From positions 1 through 52,554 of the IMG/VR virus record IMGVR_UViG_3300037193_000521: a stretch of DNA of 52,554 bases; one strand, 5' to 3'. Within the stretch, counting starts at the first letter, position 1. Every line of letters begins with the position of its first letter. The notes below the pieces were generated by a model. It had not been told where the DNA came from. It searched no databases and was given only the letters and a program-made list of their open reading frames with translations. Positions 32,341-41,056 of the stretch are shown here, in pieces. A program made the translations under genes and the position numbers. This DNA is from a virus.

Positions 32341-33402
32341 ATGGCCGCTGAACTGAACCTGTTGCCGTGCCCTTTCTGTGGCGTACAGCTTGAAGGCGAG
32401 ATTGACGACGGAGCGAGCTTTCACACCCATCCCGAAGGGGAATGCATGTTCAGCGGGTGGGAATTCGATCAACTCAACCTGTCGCGCTGGAACCGCCGCG
32501 CCGCACCGTCAGCCAGTGTTGCGCCTTCTAACGAAGCCCCATGTGCAAGCGACGAGCTGCCGCCACCTGACTACACGCAAAATGTAATGGGCGGTGACAA
32601 CATCGACTACTACACCGCCGACAAGGTACGGGCGATCCTCGCAGCAGATCGCCGCGCACGGCAGGGCGAGCCGTTGATGATGCAGCGGTACAGCATTGAT
32701 TGCGACGGCCTACCATTCACTGATAGCGAAGGGGTTTGGATCGCATACAGCGACTACGCCGCCACCAAGGCAGCAGCACCTGCTGGGGATGCGCGAGAAC
32801 AGTCCCAGCAAGAGCACGTAATGCCGCCCACGCGCGGCACCGGTAGTCAACACAAGGTCACGCGTCTGGATCTGCTCAGCCTGATCCGCACGCAAATCCA
32901 CCGCGCCTACGCGTCCGCAATCGACCGCGAGGAAATCGACAGCAAGTACATGGACGAAATCGAGGAAGCGCTACGAGCCGTCTACGCGGAAGCAGAGTTA
33001 GCCAGCCGGTTCCGCGCGCAGGGCGGAATAACGAGCGCCGAGGGCTCCGTAATCAATTACGGTAGCCATGGAGACAACGACCGTTGCCGCGCAGCAGGAA
33101 GCGAGAAGGCGCAAGCCGATACCGGGATTCCGACTGCGGCAGAGGTGGAGAAAGTCGACCTGACGCCGAATTGGGCAGGCGAGTTCAAGAGCTATGAGCA
33201 GTGGGTTGCCAAGGGCCGAAGCTGGCTTAAGTCGGAAAGCCACCGCCCGCCTATTTGCGTGGATGCCAAGGGCCGACGCTGCTCAATCGGTGCTGACATG
33301 GCGCGTGCGCGTGACGAAGGTACGTTTCCCGTCCGTTACTTCTGGGACTGTGAAGCCGCTCCCTCCCATCCATCGGAGGCGAAAGCCGGGGAGGATGCAT
33401 GA
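32341..33402 (+). CDS. Lar-like N-terminus fused to mosaic early protein
   Basis: 353 residues. The first 55 (LLPCPFCG, WNRRAA) match the Lar-type restriction-alleviation proteins, with a zinc-binding CPFC and a paired Cys-containing loop. The rest is a mosaic with LASRFRAQGGITS, which recurs in 29459. Lar proteins reduce restriction by type I enzymes; whether this long form does is unknown. ATG 32341 follows the upstream stop after three bases. Confidence 0.65.
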   Translation: MAAELNLLPCPFCGVQLEGEIDDGASFHTHPEGECMFSGWEFDQLNLSRWNRRAAPSASVAPSNEAPCASDELPPPDYTQNVMGGDNIDYYTADKVRAILAADRRARQGEPLMMQRYSIDCDGLPFTDSEGVWIAYSDYAATKAAAPAGDAREQSQQEHVMPPTRGTGSQHKVTRLDLLSLIRTQIHRAYASAIDREEIDSKYMDEIEEALRAVYAEAELASRFRAQGGITSAEGSVINYGSHGDNDRCRAAGSEKAQADTGIPTAAEVEKVDLTPNWAGEFKSYEQWVAKGRSWLKSESHRPPICVDAKGRRCSIGADMARARDEGTFPVRYFWDCEAAPSHPSEAKAGEDA

Positions 33403-33539
33403 CCTTGATCAGCCTGATCGCCTTCCTGGCCGGCCTGGCGCTTGCCATTGCCGCCATCTACCTGACCCACACCCCGACCCTGTGCTCGCACGACTGCGAC
33501 CAGGGCCGGAAATGCAACTGTGAAAGGATTGAATCATGA
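33399..33539 (+). CDS. Small membrane protein with cysteine tail
   Basis: 46 residues: one hydrophobic helix (LISLIAFLAGLALAIAAIYL) then a C-terminal cluster CSHDCDQGRKCNC. ATGA overlaps on both sides show translational coupling. The cysteines could bind a metal or form disulphides on one side of the membrane. Confidence 0.6.
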   Translation: MTLISLIAFLAGLALAIAAIYLTHTPTLCSHDCDQGRKCNCERIES

Positions 33540-33763
33540 ACACCACCGAACACACCTGCCCGATCTGCCAGGGCACGGGCATGACCCGATCCGGGTCTTT
33601 GGATTGCAGCTACCAGGGCTGCAACGCGGCGACCGAGCGCGCCAGGTTCAACGAGCGCCTGGAGCGCGAGCAGGGCGTCAAAGGCCCGTGGATGCTGCTG
33701 GAGGTGGCCTGGGCCGCCTACCGCATGGGCCAGGAGTCGATGGGGGCGCGCAATGCCGGGTAA
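33536..33763 (+). CDS. Small zinc-ribbon protein
   Basis: 75 residues. CPICQGTGMTRSGS plus a second pair (CSYQGC) resembles a DnaJ-type CxxCxGxG ribbon. The C-terminal half is helical. It overlaps the next gene by 11 bases. Possibly a nucleic-acid-binding accessory factor. Confidence 0.68.
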   Translation: MNTTEHTCPICQGTGMTRSGSLDCSYQGCNAATERARFNERLEREQGVKGPWMLLEVAWAAYRMGQESMGARNAG

Positions 33764-34196
33764 TTCAAGGAAGCCGCGCAAGGCCGTGACCAATCCTCTG
33801 CTGCTCATGGTCGGCAAGCAGAAGGTCGGCCAGGAGGACGCCGACAAGATCGCCATGCCCCTGATGATCCACCTGGACGCGGCCAAGCGCGGGCAGTGCA
33901 CGGACGCCGGCTGCAACACCCTGGCCGAGCACCTGATCGCCGCCAGCCTGATCGCGGCCGCCACGCGCTCGAAGGCGTTTCACGACCAGGTGACGCAAGC
34001 CTATGTGATGCTGAAGAAGGCCGCTGAGCGCCCGACGAAGCTGCTGGACCTGACCACAGGGGAATACATGGCAATCCGCGAGGCGATTGCCACCTACGTG
34101 CGCGCGCTGCCCAACGTCGAGATCCGGGTCATGCGCGGGGCGATGGACGAGGCGGTCAAGCGGCTGCACGGCGCCAGCGAGGCGGCGAAGACCTGA
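33753..34196 (+). CDS. Phage hypothetical helical protein
   Basis: 147 residues. Start basic (GNSRKPRKAV), then nearly all helical, with LAEHLIAASLIAAATRSKAFHDQVTQAYVML. Proteins of this size and style sit at the end of early operons of Burkholderiales phages. The function is unknown. Confidence 0.72.
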   Translation: MPGNSRKPRKAVTNPLLLMVGKQKVGQEDADKIAMPLMIHLDAAKRGQCTDAGCNTLAEHLIAASLIAAATRSKAFHDQVTQAYVMLKKAAERPTKLLDLTTGEYMAIREAIATYVRALPNVEIRVMRGAMDEAVKRLHGASEAAKT

Positions 34197-34210
34197 CCGC
34201 TGCACGCCGA

Positions 34211-34331
34211 TAGCCAATCTCTATCGGCGCTTCTGTTTCATTGTGACAATCAATTAGTCGATACGAATTGCATCATGGATAATGCTGTTCATGGGCAGCG
34301 CACAGGGCGCGGCGAATACTGAAAGGGCATC
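34211..34331 (+). promoter_or_regulatory. Regulatory leader B, copy of leader A
   Basis: TAGCCAATCTCTATCGGC begins it; with the bases just before, this forms an 8-bp hairpin (GCCGATAG/CTATCGGC). Then TTAGTC (34254-34259), 18-base spacer and GATAAT (34278-34283), then GCGCAC and a GC-rich leader. The element order and distances match 28212-28334. Confidence 0.6.
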
Positions 34332-34571
34332 ATGGCAAAGCGCGACAAATACGAAGTGGTGGACTTCACCAGCGGCGGGTTCTTCATCCACGGTGGGAAC
34401 ATGACCGAAAACTACTTCAAGCACAAAGCCGAAGCCGACGAGGTTTGCGCCGCCCTGAACATGGTTGAGCGTCTGAAAACTCGCACCTTCCAGCGCAAGC
34501 TGGACACCCTGAGCGAAGCCGTCCGTGTTCTGGATGAGGCGCTGAAGGAAGGCACCGAGGACCGCTACTAA
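34332..34571 (+). CDS. Small hypothetical protein behind leader B
   Basis: 79 residues, N-terminal beta-like (YEVVDFTSGGFFIHGG), then helical and charged. AAAGGG precedes ATG 34332. Unrelated in sequence to the gene behind leader A. No family recognised. Confidence 0.7.
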   Translation: MAKRDKYEVVDFTSGGFFIHGGNMTENYFKHKAEADEVCAALNMVERLKTRTFQRKLDTLSEAVRVLDEALKEGTEDRY

Positions 34572-34580
34572 CGACAACCC

Positions 34581-34596
34581 GCGCCCTTCGGGGCGC
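34581..34596 (+). terminator. UUCG hairpin between two small genes
   Basis: GCGCCC/GGGCGC with a TTCG loop, ten bases after the upstream stop. No T-run follows, so it may set the expression ratio of the two genes rather than stop transcription. Confidence 0.4.
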
Positions 34597-34614
34597 ATCA
34601 CTGGAGACATGAAC

Positions 34615-34791
34615 ATGAGCAAGGCACAACAAACCCAGGCAGAGCGCGAGCGTATGAACCTCGAAAACCACAGGGAGCGCGTGGAGTGGCTGAGTGCAGA
34701 TGCGCCGCGCTGGGCCTGCGGCACGCTGGTGGATGCCCACTCGCGGCATGTCCTGCTCCAGCAAAGCCGCGCCGCGCTCGGCGCCGCCTAA
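34615..34791 (+). CDS. Small hypothetical protein
   Basis: 58 residues from ATG 34615 (GGAG eight bases upstream; ATG 34609 is too close). Charged and helical (ERERMNLENHRERVEWLSADAPRWACGTLVDAH). Last rightward gene before the opposed pair. Function unknown. Confidence 0.6.
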   Translation: MSKAQQTQAERERMNLENHRERVEWLSADAPRWACGTLVDAHSRHVLLQQSRAALGAA

Positions 34792-34824
34792 ACCCCAACC
34801 CGCGCCCGCTCCGGTGGACGCATG

Positions 34825-34851
34825 AAAAAGCCCGGCACAACAGGCCGGGCT
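34825..34851 (-). terminator. Terminator for the leftward pair
   Basis: AGCCCGGC/GCCGGGCT (8 bp, 34829-34836 with 34844-34851) followed on the minus strand by TTTTT. It lies 28 bases after the stop of the gene at 34879. Confidence 0.78.
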
Positions 34852-34878
34852 GTAGCACTCGTCCAACACCAGTCCAAC

Positions 34879-35238
34879 TCACACCATCACCACCATCCAC
34901 GCCACCACATCCAGGCTGTGGGGCGTGACCAGCTTGCAGTAACCCTCGATCAGCAGCTCGTGCCCGCCTGGCGCCTTGATGCCCAGCGCCCCCAGCACCT
35001 GCTCGACCGCATCACGGATGCGCGGCGCGCTTGGCTGGCTCAGCGGCTCGACATCAAGCCCGTTCGCGCCGGCATGCGCTTCATCGAACGGCACCTGCGC
35101 CCAGTGCTCGATCCGGTCGACACCGTTGCCCATGTCGGTCAACCGGAACGACACAGAAACAACTCTCGGCACGCGCGGCGCAATACGCTGGTGTTCAGAG
35201 TATTCGCGCGCGATCGGTTCAGAATTATCAAACTTCAA
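34879..35238 (-). CDS. Hypothetical leftward protein
   Basis: 119 residues from TTG 35238, placed eight bases after GGGGG; a longer frame from ATG 35298 has no ribosome site and its start lies in the loop of a palindrome. The protein begins with KFDNSEPIAREYSEHQRIA, has VVSVSFRLTDMGNGVDRIEHW, and its C-terminal half is a helix plus a hydrophobic stretch. No family is recognised. It is followed by a leftward terminator. Start choice is uncertain. Confidence 0.6.
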   Translation of the reverse strand: MKFDNSEPIAREYSEHQRIAPRVPRVVSVSFRLTDMGNGVDRIEHWAQVPFDEAHAGANGLDVEPLSQPSAPRIRDAVEQVLGALGIKAPGGHELLIEGYCKLVTPHSLDVVAWMVVMV

Positions 35239-35287
35239 CTTAGAGCCCCCGGTTAAATAGCCACCGCCTATTATCTCTCGGCAAGTG

Positions 35288-35306
35288 TTTCTGCGCATCG
35301 CAGAAA
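35288..35306. repeat. Perfect palindrome between the leftward genes
   Basis: TTTCTGCG, CAT, CGCAGAAA: 8-bp arms around three bases. It lies between the stop at 35314 and the next gene, and a GATAAT-like -10 follows on the minus strand. It may be an operator for the adjacent regulator. Confidence 0.45.
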
Positions 35307-35313
35307 TAGCAGG

Positions 35314-35736
35314 CTAAGTAGGCCTCAATTTGTTCGCAATGGCTTCCCTGTCCAATTTGGACAGTTCCGCTGCGGCCTTGTGTACCGCCTGCGACATGTC
35401 GTAGGTGGCCTGGATAAGCGCTGGGCTGTTCAGCTTCGCCACGATCAGCTTGGCAGCCGATTCGCTATCCAGCTCCACGAGGCCAGCCGTCTGAAGTTCG
35501 CGCAACTTCCTCACCACCGTCGGGCGCGGCATTCCTATGAAGTCGGAGAGCTTATGCGCTGTCATCGGCTTGCCTTCGGCCTGCCCGATGAACACGGCCG
35601 CCAGCAACAGCACATCGTCTGCCTGGGAGCCGACCCGCTCGGTGCCGACGTATTCCGTCGATGCCGTGCGCGTCAATGAGATGACCAGGCGAGCCAAAAT
35701 CAGCCGGTACTTCACGAACTTGATGCGGGACGGCAT
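35314..35736 (-). CDS. Winged-helix transcription regulator
   Basis: 140 residues. GKPMTAHKLSDFIGMPRPTVVRKLRELQTAGLVEL is a clear winged helix of the MarR/IclR kind; the N-terminal part is a long helix and the C-terminal part another one, suited to dimerisation. GGGAGGGGG precedes ATG 35736. It stands divergently next to the terminase promoter, so it may control late genes. Its own promoter region carries two GGTTCTGT repeats. Confidence 0.8.
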   Translation of the reverse strand: MPSRIKFVKYRLILARLVISLTRTASTEYVGTERVGSQADDVLLLAAVFIGQAEGKPMTAHKLSDFIGMPRPTVVRKLRELQTAGLVELDSESAAKLIVAKLNSPALIQATYDMSQAVHKAAAELSKLDREAIANKLRPT

Positions 35737-35802
35737 GGCGCCCCCTCCCGTACTCCACCTCCCTTAGCCTCGCCCATCCCCCAAACACGACAGTTTCAGG
35801 AA

Positions 35803-35838
35803 GGTTCTGTTGTGATACCATTGGTTCTGTTTTATAAC
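35803..35838 (+). promoter_or_regulatory. Late promoter before terminase with direct repeats
   Basis: TTGTGA (35810-35815), 17-base spacer, TATAAC (35833-35838). The spacer starts with TACCATTGGT, the phage operator core. GGTTCTGT occurs twice (35803-35810 and 35823-35830), 20 bases apart, two helical turns, suiting a dimeric activator or repressor. Confidence 0.65.
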
Positions 35839-35885
35839 CAGGTGATCTATCCGGCCTGGCATAACCAATACACAAGGTATAACCC

Positions 35886-36446
35886 GTGGGGAACGATACG
35901 AGTTCAGGGAAGGCGAAGCGCAGCACGAAGCCGGCCAAGAAGGCGTCGGCCGCTGCTGCTGCGCCCCAGGAGCCGAGAAAGCCCGGCCGCCCGAGCGACT
36001 ACAGCCAGGAGATCGCCGACCAGATTTGCTCGCGGATCGCGGAAGGCGAACCATTGCGCCAGATTTGCCGGGATGAGGGAATGCCGCCCTGGCGCACGGT
36101 CTACAACTGGGTCGAGGCGCACGAAGAATTTAAGGCACGCATCGCGCACGCGCGGGAGCTTGGCGAGGAAGCCATCGCCCAGGACTGCCTGAAGATCGCC
36201 GACGACGGCTGGAATGACACCTACATCGACGACAACGGCAACCGGCGCACGGACACCGATGTCATCCAGCGCTCCAAGCTGCGCATCGAGACGCGCCTGA
36301 AGCTGCTGGCGAAGTGGAATCCCCGCAAGTGGGGGGAAAAGGTCGACCTGAACCACGGTGGGCAGAAGGACAACCCACTGGTCACGCTGTTGCAGCAGGT
36401 CAGCGGCACAGCCCTGCCTGTCGTCAAGGACGCTGACGAGGAATGA
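35886..36446 (+). CDS. terS: Terminase small subunit
   Basis: 186 residues from GTG 35886. A basic, Ala-rich N-terminus precedes KPGRPSDYSQEIADQICSRIAEGEPLRQICRDEGMPPWRTVYNW, a helix-turn-helix typical of small terminases, then a long helix and a C-terminal tail with VTLLQQV that likely binds the large subunit. It recognises the packaging start site on the DNA. Its stop overlaps the large-subunit start (ATGA). Confidence 0.85.
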   Translation: MGNDTSSGKAKRSTKPAKKASAAAAAPQEPRKPGRPSDYSQEIADQICSRIAEGEPLRQICRDEGMPPWRTVYNWVEAHEEFKARIAHARELGEEAIAQDCLKIADDGWNDTYIDDNGNRRTDTDVIQRSKLRIETRLKLLAKWNPRKWGEKVDLNHGGQKDNPLVTLLQQVSGTALPVVKDADEE

Positions 36447-37987
36447 CCGCGACCACGCAGGCCGAGCAGCAAGCCGCAGCGGAGTTGGCCCGGAACCTGG
36501 CCGACCCGATGTGGCGCCTGTGCAATCTGTACCGCATCATCATCAAGGGCGACGAGGACGAGGAAGGGCTGGTCATCCAGTTCAAGCCCAACCGGGCACA
36601 GCGCCGCTTCCTGGCGCGCCTGCACCACAGGAACATCATCCTCAAGGCCCGCCAGCTCGGCTTCACCACTCTGATCTGCATCGCCTGGCTGGATCACGCC
36701 CTGTTCAACCCGAACAGCCGTTGCGGCATCATCGCCCAGGACCGCGAGACGGCCGAGGCCATCTTCACCGACAAGGTCAAGTTCGCCTACGACAACCTGC
36801 CCGACGCGCTGAAGGCGGCCATGCCGCTGACCAAGTGCACCACAAGCGAGCTGCGCTTCGGCCATAACAACAGCATGATCCGCGTGGCGACGTCGGTTCG
36901 TGGTGGCACATACCACCGCCTGCACATCTCCGAATTCGGGAAAATCTGCGCCAAGTACCCGGACAAGGCCAAGGAAGTCGTTACCGGCTCGATCCCGGCT
37001 GTCCCGCTGTCGGGCGTGCTGGTCATCGAGTCGACCGCCGAAGGGCGCGAGGGCGAGTTCTACGAGATGACCCAGCGCTCGATCGCGCTGCACCAGGCCA
37101 AGAAGGAACTGACCGCGCGCGACTACCGCTTCCACTTCTTCCCCTGGTGGCAGGCGCCCGAGTACCGCATGCCGGCCGACAGCGTCATCATCACCGACAA
37201 GGACCGGGAATACTTCGAGGCGCTGGAGGCGAAGATGGAATGCACCATCGAGCCGGACCAGCGCGCATGGTATGTCGCCACGCGCAACGCCGACTTCCCC
37301 AGCAAGCCAGAGCGTATGTGGCAGGAGTACCCGAGCACGCCCGAAGAAGCCTTCCAGAAGTCGACCGAGGGCACCTACTACGTCAACGAGCTGGCCCTGG
37401 CGCGCAAGCAAGGCCGCATCACCATCGTGCCGTGGGAGAAGTCGATTCCAGTCAATACCTTCTGGGACATCGGCCTGAACGACGAGATGGCGATCTGGTT
37501 CCACCAGCGCATCGGCATGCAGGACCGCTTCATTCGCTACTACGAGAACAGCGGCGAGACGTTTTCCCACTACGTCAGCTACATGCAGGGCCTGGGCTAC
37601 GTCTGGGGCCGGCACTACCTGCCGCACGACGGCGACACGAAGCGCCTGGGCACCGTCCAGAACTGGACCCCCAAGCAGATGCTGGAAGACCTGGGCCTGC
37701 GCAACATCGAGATCGTCGAGCGCATCGACCGCGTGCAAACCGGCATCCAGATGGTGCGCGACGTGTTCGGGGCGTGCTGGTTCGACGAGAAGGACTGCCA
37801 GCAGGGCCTGATCCACCTGGAGAACTACCGCAAGGAATGGGACACCCGCCTGGCGGTCTGGAAGGACGAGCCGCGCCACGACAAGGCCAGCAATGGCGCC
37901 GACGCATTCCGCCAGTTCGCCCAGGGCTTTCAGGGCGGCGCCGGCGGCACCTACAAGCGCCGCAAGAGCAGTTGGCGAACCGCTTAA
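36443..37987 (+). CDS. terL: Terminase large subunit
   Basis: 514 residues. Walker A-type KARQLGFTT (68-76), Walker B LHISEFGK (160-167, E164), coupling motif IEST (195-198) and the C-terminal RNase H-like nuclease with FWDIGLNDEMA (340-350, D342) are in the correct order. The Walker A is of the R-Q-L-G-F type seen in P22-like terminases. It pumps DNA into the prohead and cuts it. Headful packaging is therefore likely, which cannot be verified here. Confidence 0.93.
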   Translation: MTATTQAEQQAAAELARNLADPMWRLCNLYRIIIKGDEDEEGLVIQFKPNRAQRRFLARLHHRNIILKARQLGFTTLICIAWLDHALFNPNSRCGIIAQDRETAEAIFTDKVKFAYDNLPDALKAAMPLTKCTTSELRFGHNNSMIRVATSVRGGTYHRLHISEFGKICAKYPDKAKEVVTGSIPAVPLSGVLVIESTAEGREGEFYEMTQRSIALHQAKKELTARDYRFHFFPWWQAPEYRMPADSVIITDKDREYFEALEAKMECTIEPDQRAWYVATRNADFPSKPERMWQEYPSTPEEAFQKSTEGTYYVNELALARKQGRITIVPWEKSIPVNTFWDIGLNDEMAIWFHQRIGMQDRFIRYYENSGETFSHYVSYMQGLGYVWGRHYLPHDGDTKRLGTVQNWTPKQMLEDLGLRNIEIVERIDRVQTGIQMVRDVFGACWFDEKDCQQGLIHLENYRKEWDTRLAVWKDEPRHDKASNGADAFRQFAQGFQGGAGGTYKRRKSSWRTA

Positions 37988-38003
37988 CCACCAAGGAGAG
38001 ATG

Positions 38004-38345
38004 ATGAAATTCGAGCAGCCGAATATCGCGGAAGCTGAAATGAAGCAAGCGGAAGCGCTGATCGCCGGCGTCAAAAATCACCCACTCAAGGGGATGATTG
38101 TCGGCGCACTCGAAAGTTGGGCGAACAAAGGCTTTCCAGAAGACTCGTCTGTCGACGGCAGCGAGTCTTCTGATGGGCCTATTGGGGCGCCTGATGGCAA
38201 CTGGCAAGTTAAGCACTATGCCACCCCAGAGCTGCGTGAGCGCGCGATGGACATGGCGCTGCGCACACCGGGCCTGCACGGACGCGAGGACGTGCTGTTC
38301 TACGCGCAGAAGTATGTCGATTTCATCCTGGGTGGTGCAGCATGA
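38004..38345 (+). CDS. Hypothetical protein between terminase and portal
   Basis: 113 residues from ATG 38004 (AAGGAG has the better spacing to it than to ATG 38001). It is helical and acidic at the start, with HATPELRERAMDMALRT in the C-terminal half. Small genes are common at this place in podovirus genomes. No family is recognised. Confidence 0.7.
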   Translation: MKFEQPNIAEAEMKQAEALIAGVKNHPLKGMIVGALESWANKGFPEDSSVDGSESSDGPIGAPDGNWQVKHYATPELRERAMDMALRTPGLHGREDVLFYAQKYVDFILGGAA

Positions 38346-38776
38346 CCGACCGCACCCACGCCATCGACCTGACGCGCCACCACTTCAAGCGCGAACTCGG
38401 CGAGCTGACCCTGTACGGCACATGGCTCTACAACGACGACCAGGAAGACTACGAGCCGGCCCTGGTCATCATTCCAACGCTGCGCCGCACCGGCTTCAAG
38501 CCTTGCGTGGTGGCATTGTCTGCCGCATGGAAATATAATGACGACGCCCGCTACCTCGCCTATGCGACGCGTATTTTTATGCGCGACCTGGGCATGACGG
38601 ACTGCCTGACCAACGCGCACAAGCTGGGATCGCTGATCTACGACCACCTGGGCGACCTGGTGACGATGCCGCCCAGCCCGACCAGCTCGATCCTGGTGGG
38701 TGAGGCCGTGGTCGATATCGGCGGGAAGAAGCGCACCATTCAACTGCTCGACCACGAGCCGCTGCAGCAGCTTTGA
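38342..38776 (+). CDS. Hypothetical protein upstream of portal
   Basis: 144 residues. LTLYGTWLYNDDQEDYEPALVIIP followed by helical parts; no catalytic motif. The start overlaps the previous stop (ATGA) and the stop lies 27 bases before the portal start. Such proteins recur next to P22-type portal genes; the role is unknown. Confidence 0.72.
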   Translation: MTDRTHAIDLTRHHFKRELGELTLYGTWLYNDDQEDYEPALVIIPTLRRTGFKPCVVALSAAWKYNDDARYLAYATRIFMRDLGMTDCLTNAHKLGSLIYDHLGDLVTMPPSPTSSILVGEAVVDIGGKKRTIQLLDHEPLQQL

Positions 38777-38802
38777 TGCTGTTTGACCGATAGGGAATCG
38801 CT

Positions 38803-41055
38803 ATGTTCGACCTGAACGATCCAGAAAAAACGAAGGTAATCCACGATTCCCCGGTCGACCGGCTTGTGCTGGACGATACCACCGAAGAGGAAAAGCCGGC
38901 GCACGCCTTGGATGCGACCGACAAGATCGAGCTGCGCGACACGTTGCTGTCCTGGTATCGCCTGGAGCTAGACCGTCAGGCCGAGAACCGCGCGCAGCAG
39001 GCGACCGACGAGGATTACTACGATCACATCCAGTGGAGTGCCGAGGACGCCCAGGCGTTGCGGGATCGCGGCCAGGCGCCAATCGCTTACAACGTCATCG
39101 CCCAGACGCTGAACTGGATCTTCGGCTCTGAAAAGCGTGGGCGCACCGATTTCAAGATCCTGCCGCGCGGGAAGGAAGACAGCAAGCCTGCCGAGGCCAA
39201 GACCAAGTACATGAAGTACCTGAGCGATGTGAACCGCACGCCGTTCCACCGCTCGCGCGCCTTCGAGGATGCTGCTAAGGTCGGCATCGGCTGGATCGAG
39301 TGCGGCGTGCAGGACGAGGACGACGGCGAGCCGATCTACGACCGCTACGAGTCCTGGCGCAACATGCTGTGGGACAGCGCGTCGACGGAGCTGGACGGCT
39401 CGGACATGCGCTACCAGTTCCGCTCGCGTTGGGTCGACGAGGACATCGCGATTGCCCTGTTCCCCGACCGGGCCGAGCTGATCCGCAATTCGGTCAGCAA
39501 CACCGGCGTGTACGGCATCGGATCGCTGATGGACGGCGACGACGCGATGGACGGCGCCGAGGCAGACCGGGAGCTTAACGGCTCGATCGCCAGCGTGTCC
39601 GTGCACAACCGCCGGCGCGTGCGCCTGATCGAAGCCTGGTATCGCAAGCCGGCCAAGGTGAAGCGCATTCGAGGCGGCGCCTTCAACGGCCAGTCCTACG
39701 ATGAGCGCGACCCGCGCCACAAGGAAGACGTCGAAGCAGGCCGCGCCATCCTGGCCGAGAAGGTCATGATGCAGACCCGGGTGGCGATCATGACCGTCAA
39801 CGGCTTGCTGTACGAGGACGTCAGCCCCTACCGGCACAATCGGTTCAAGTTCGTGCCGATCTGGGCCTACCGCCGTGGCCGTGACGGGCTGCCCTACGGC
39901 GCCATCCGTGGCCTGCGCGACATCCAGGACGACATCAACAAGCGCGCCTCGAAGGCGCTGCACATCCTGTCGTCCAATAAGGTGATCATGGACGAAGGCG
40001 CCATCGACACCGAGCAGATGACGATGGAGGAATTCGCAGACGAGGTGGCGCGCCCGGATGCGATCATCGTCAAGAAGACGGGCAAGCAGCTCGAACTGAA
40101 CGTCGACCGCGAGCTGGCACCGGCGCACCTGGAACTGATGAGCCGAAACATCAGCATGGTGCAGCAGGTTGGCGGCGTCACCGACGAGCTGATGGGTCGG
40201 ACCACGAACGCCACGTCGGGCGTGGCCGTGCAGGCGCGCCAGGAGCAGGGCAGCCTGACGACTTCCAAGCTGTTCGACAACCTGCGCCTGGCGGTGCAGA
40301 TGCACGGGGAGCTGCAGCTTTCCCTGATCGAGCAGTTCGTGACGGAAGAGAAGCAATTCCGCATCACCAACCAGCGCGGCACGCCAGAATTCGTCACCAT
40401 GAACGACGGCTTGCCCGAGAACGACATCACCCGCACCAAGGCCGACTTCGTGATCAGCGAGGCCGACTGGCGCGCCACCATGCGCCAGGCCGCGCTCGAC
40501 CAGCTCACCGAGATGCTGATGAAGATGCCGCCGGAAGTGGGCCTGGTCGTGCTGGACCTGGTCGTCGAGTCGATGGACGTGCCGAACCGCGACGAGATCG
40601 TCAAGCGCATCCGTGCCATCAACGGCCAGCAAGACCCGGATGCGACCGAGCCGACCCCGGAAGAGATGCAGGCGAAGCAGGCGCAGGCCGAGCAGCAGGC
40701 CCTGGCCCAGCAGATCCAGATGGAAAGCGCCGCAGCCGACATCCGCAGCAAGAACGCCAGGGCCGCCAAGGACGAGGCCGGCGCCGCGCTGGTGAAGGCG
40801 CAAACCGTGGCCCAGAACATGACGGCCGCCACCAACGCCATGACCGCCGCCACCCAGGTCATCCAGATGCCGACCATCGCCAAAGTGGGCGACAACCTGC
40901 TCAAGCAAGGTGGATGGGCCGGCGGCGACCCGACGCAAGGAGTGCCGGCCGCACCTGTGGCCGCACAAGGAATTCCGCCCCAAGCGGTGCAGCAACCACC
41001 GGCACAGGCAATGCCGCCTGAAGCGCCGATGGAACAACCACAACAAGGAGCCTGA
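38803..41055 (+). CDS. P22-type portal protein
   Basis: 750 residues, the usual length for P22-type portals. The conserved start of the family is seen (WYRLELDRQAENRAQQATDEDYYD, then APIAYNVIAQTLNWIFG), followed by the RSRAFEDAAKVGIGWIE wing and KALHILSSNKVIMDEGAI. The last 130 residues are Gln/Ala-rich and helical with a Pro-rich tail, the barrel region of P22 portals. It forms the twelve-fold ring for DNA entry and tail binding. Confidence 0.92.
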   Translation: MFDLNDPEKTKVIHDSPVDRLVLDDTTEEEKPAHALDATDKIELRDTLLSWYRLELDRQAENRAQQATDEDYYDHIQWSAEDAQALRDRGQAPIAYNVIAQTLNWIFGSEKRGRTDFKILPRGKEDSKPAEAKTKYMKYLSDVNRTPFHRSRAFEDAAKVGIGWIECGVQDEDDGEPIYDRYESWRNMLWDSASTELDGSDMRYQFRSRWVDEDIAIALFPDRAELIRNSVSNTGVYGIGSLMDGDDAMDGAEADRELNGSIASVSVHNRRRVRLIEAWYRKPAKVKRIRGGAFNGQSYDERDPRHKEDVEAGRAILAEKVMMQTRVAIMTVNGLLYEDVSPYRHNRFKFVPIWAYRRGRDGLPYGAIRGLRDIQDDINKRASKALHILSSNKVIMDEGAIDTEQMTMEEFADEVARPDAIIVKKTGKQLELNVDRELAPAHLELMSRNISMVQQVGGVTDELMGRTTNATSGVAVQARQEQGSLTTSKLFDNLRLAVQMHGELQLSLIEQFVTEEKQFRITNQRGTPEFVTMNDGLPENDITRTKADFVISEADWRATMRQAALDQLTEMLMKMPPEVGLVVLDLVVESMDVPNRDEIVKRIRAINGQQDPDATEPTPEEMQAKQAQAEQQALAQQIQMESAAADIRSKNARAAKDEAGAALVKAQTVAQNMTAATNAMTAATQVIQMPTIAKVGDNLLKQGGWAGGDPTQGVPAAPVAAQGIPPQAVQQPPAQAMPPEAPMEQPQQGA

Positions 41056-41056
41056 C

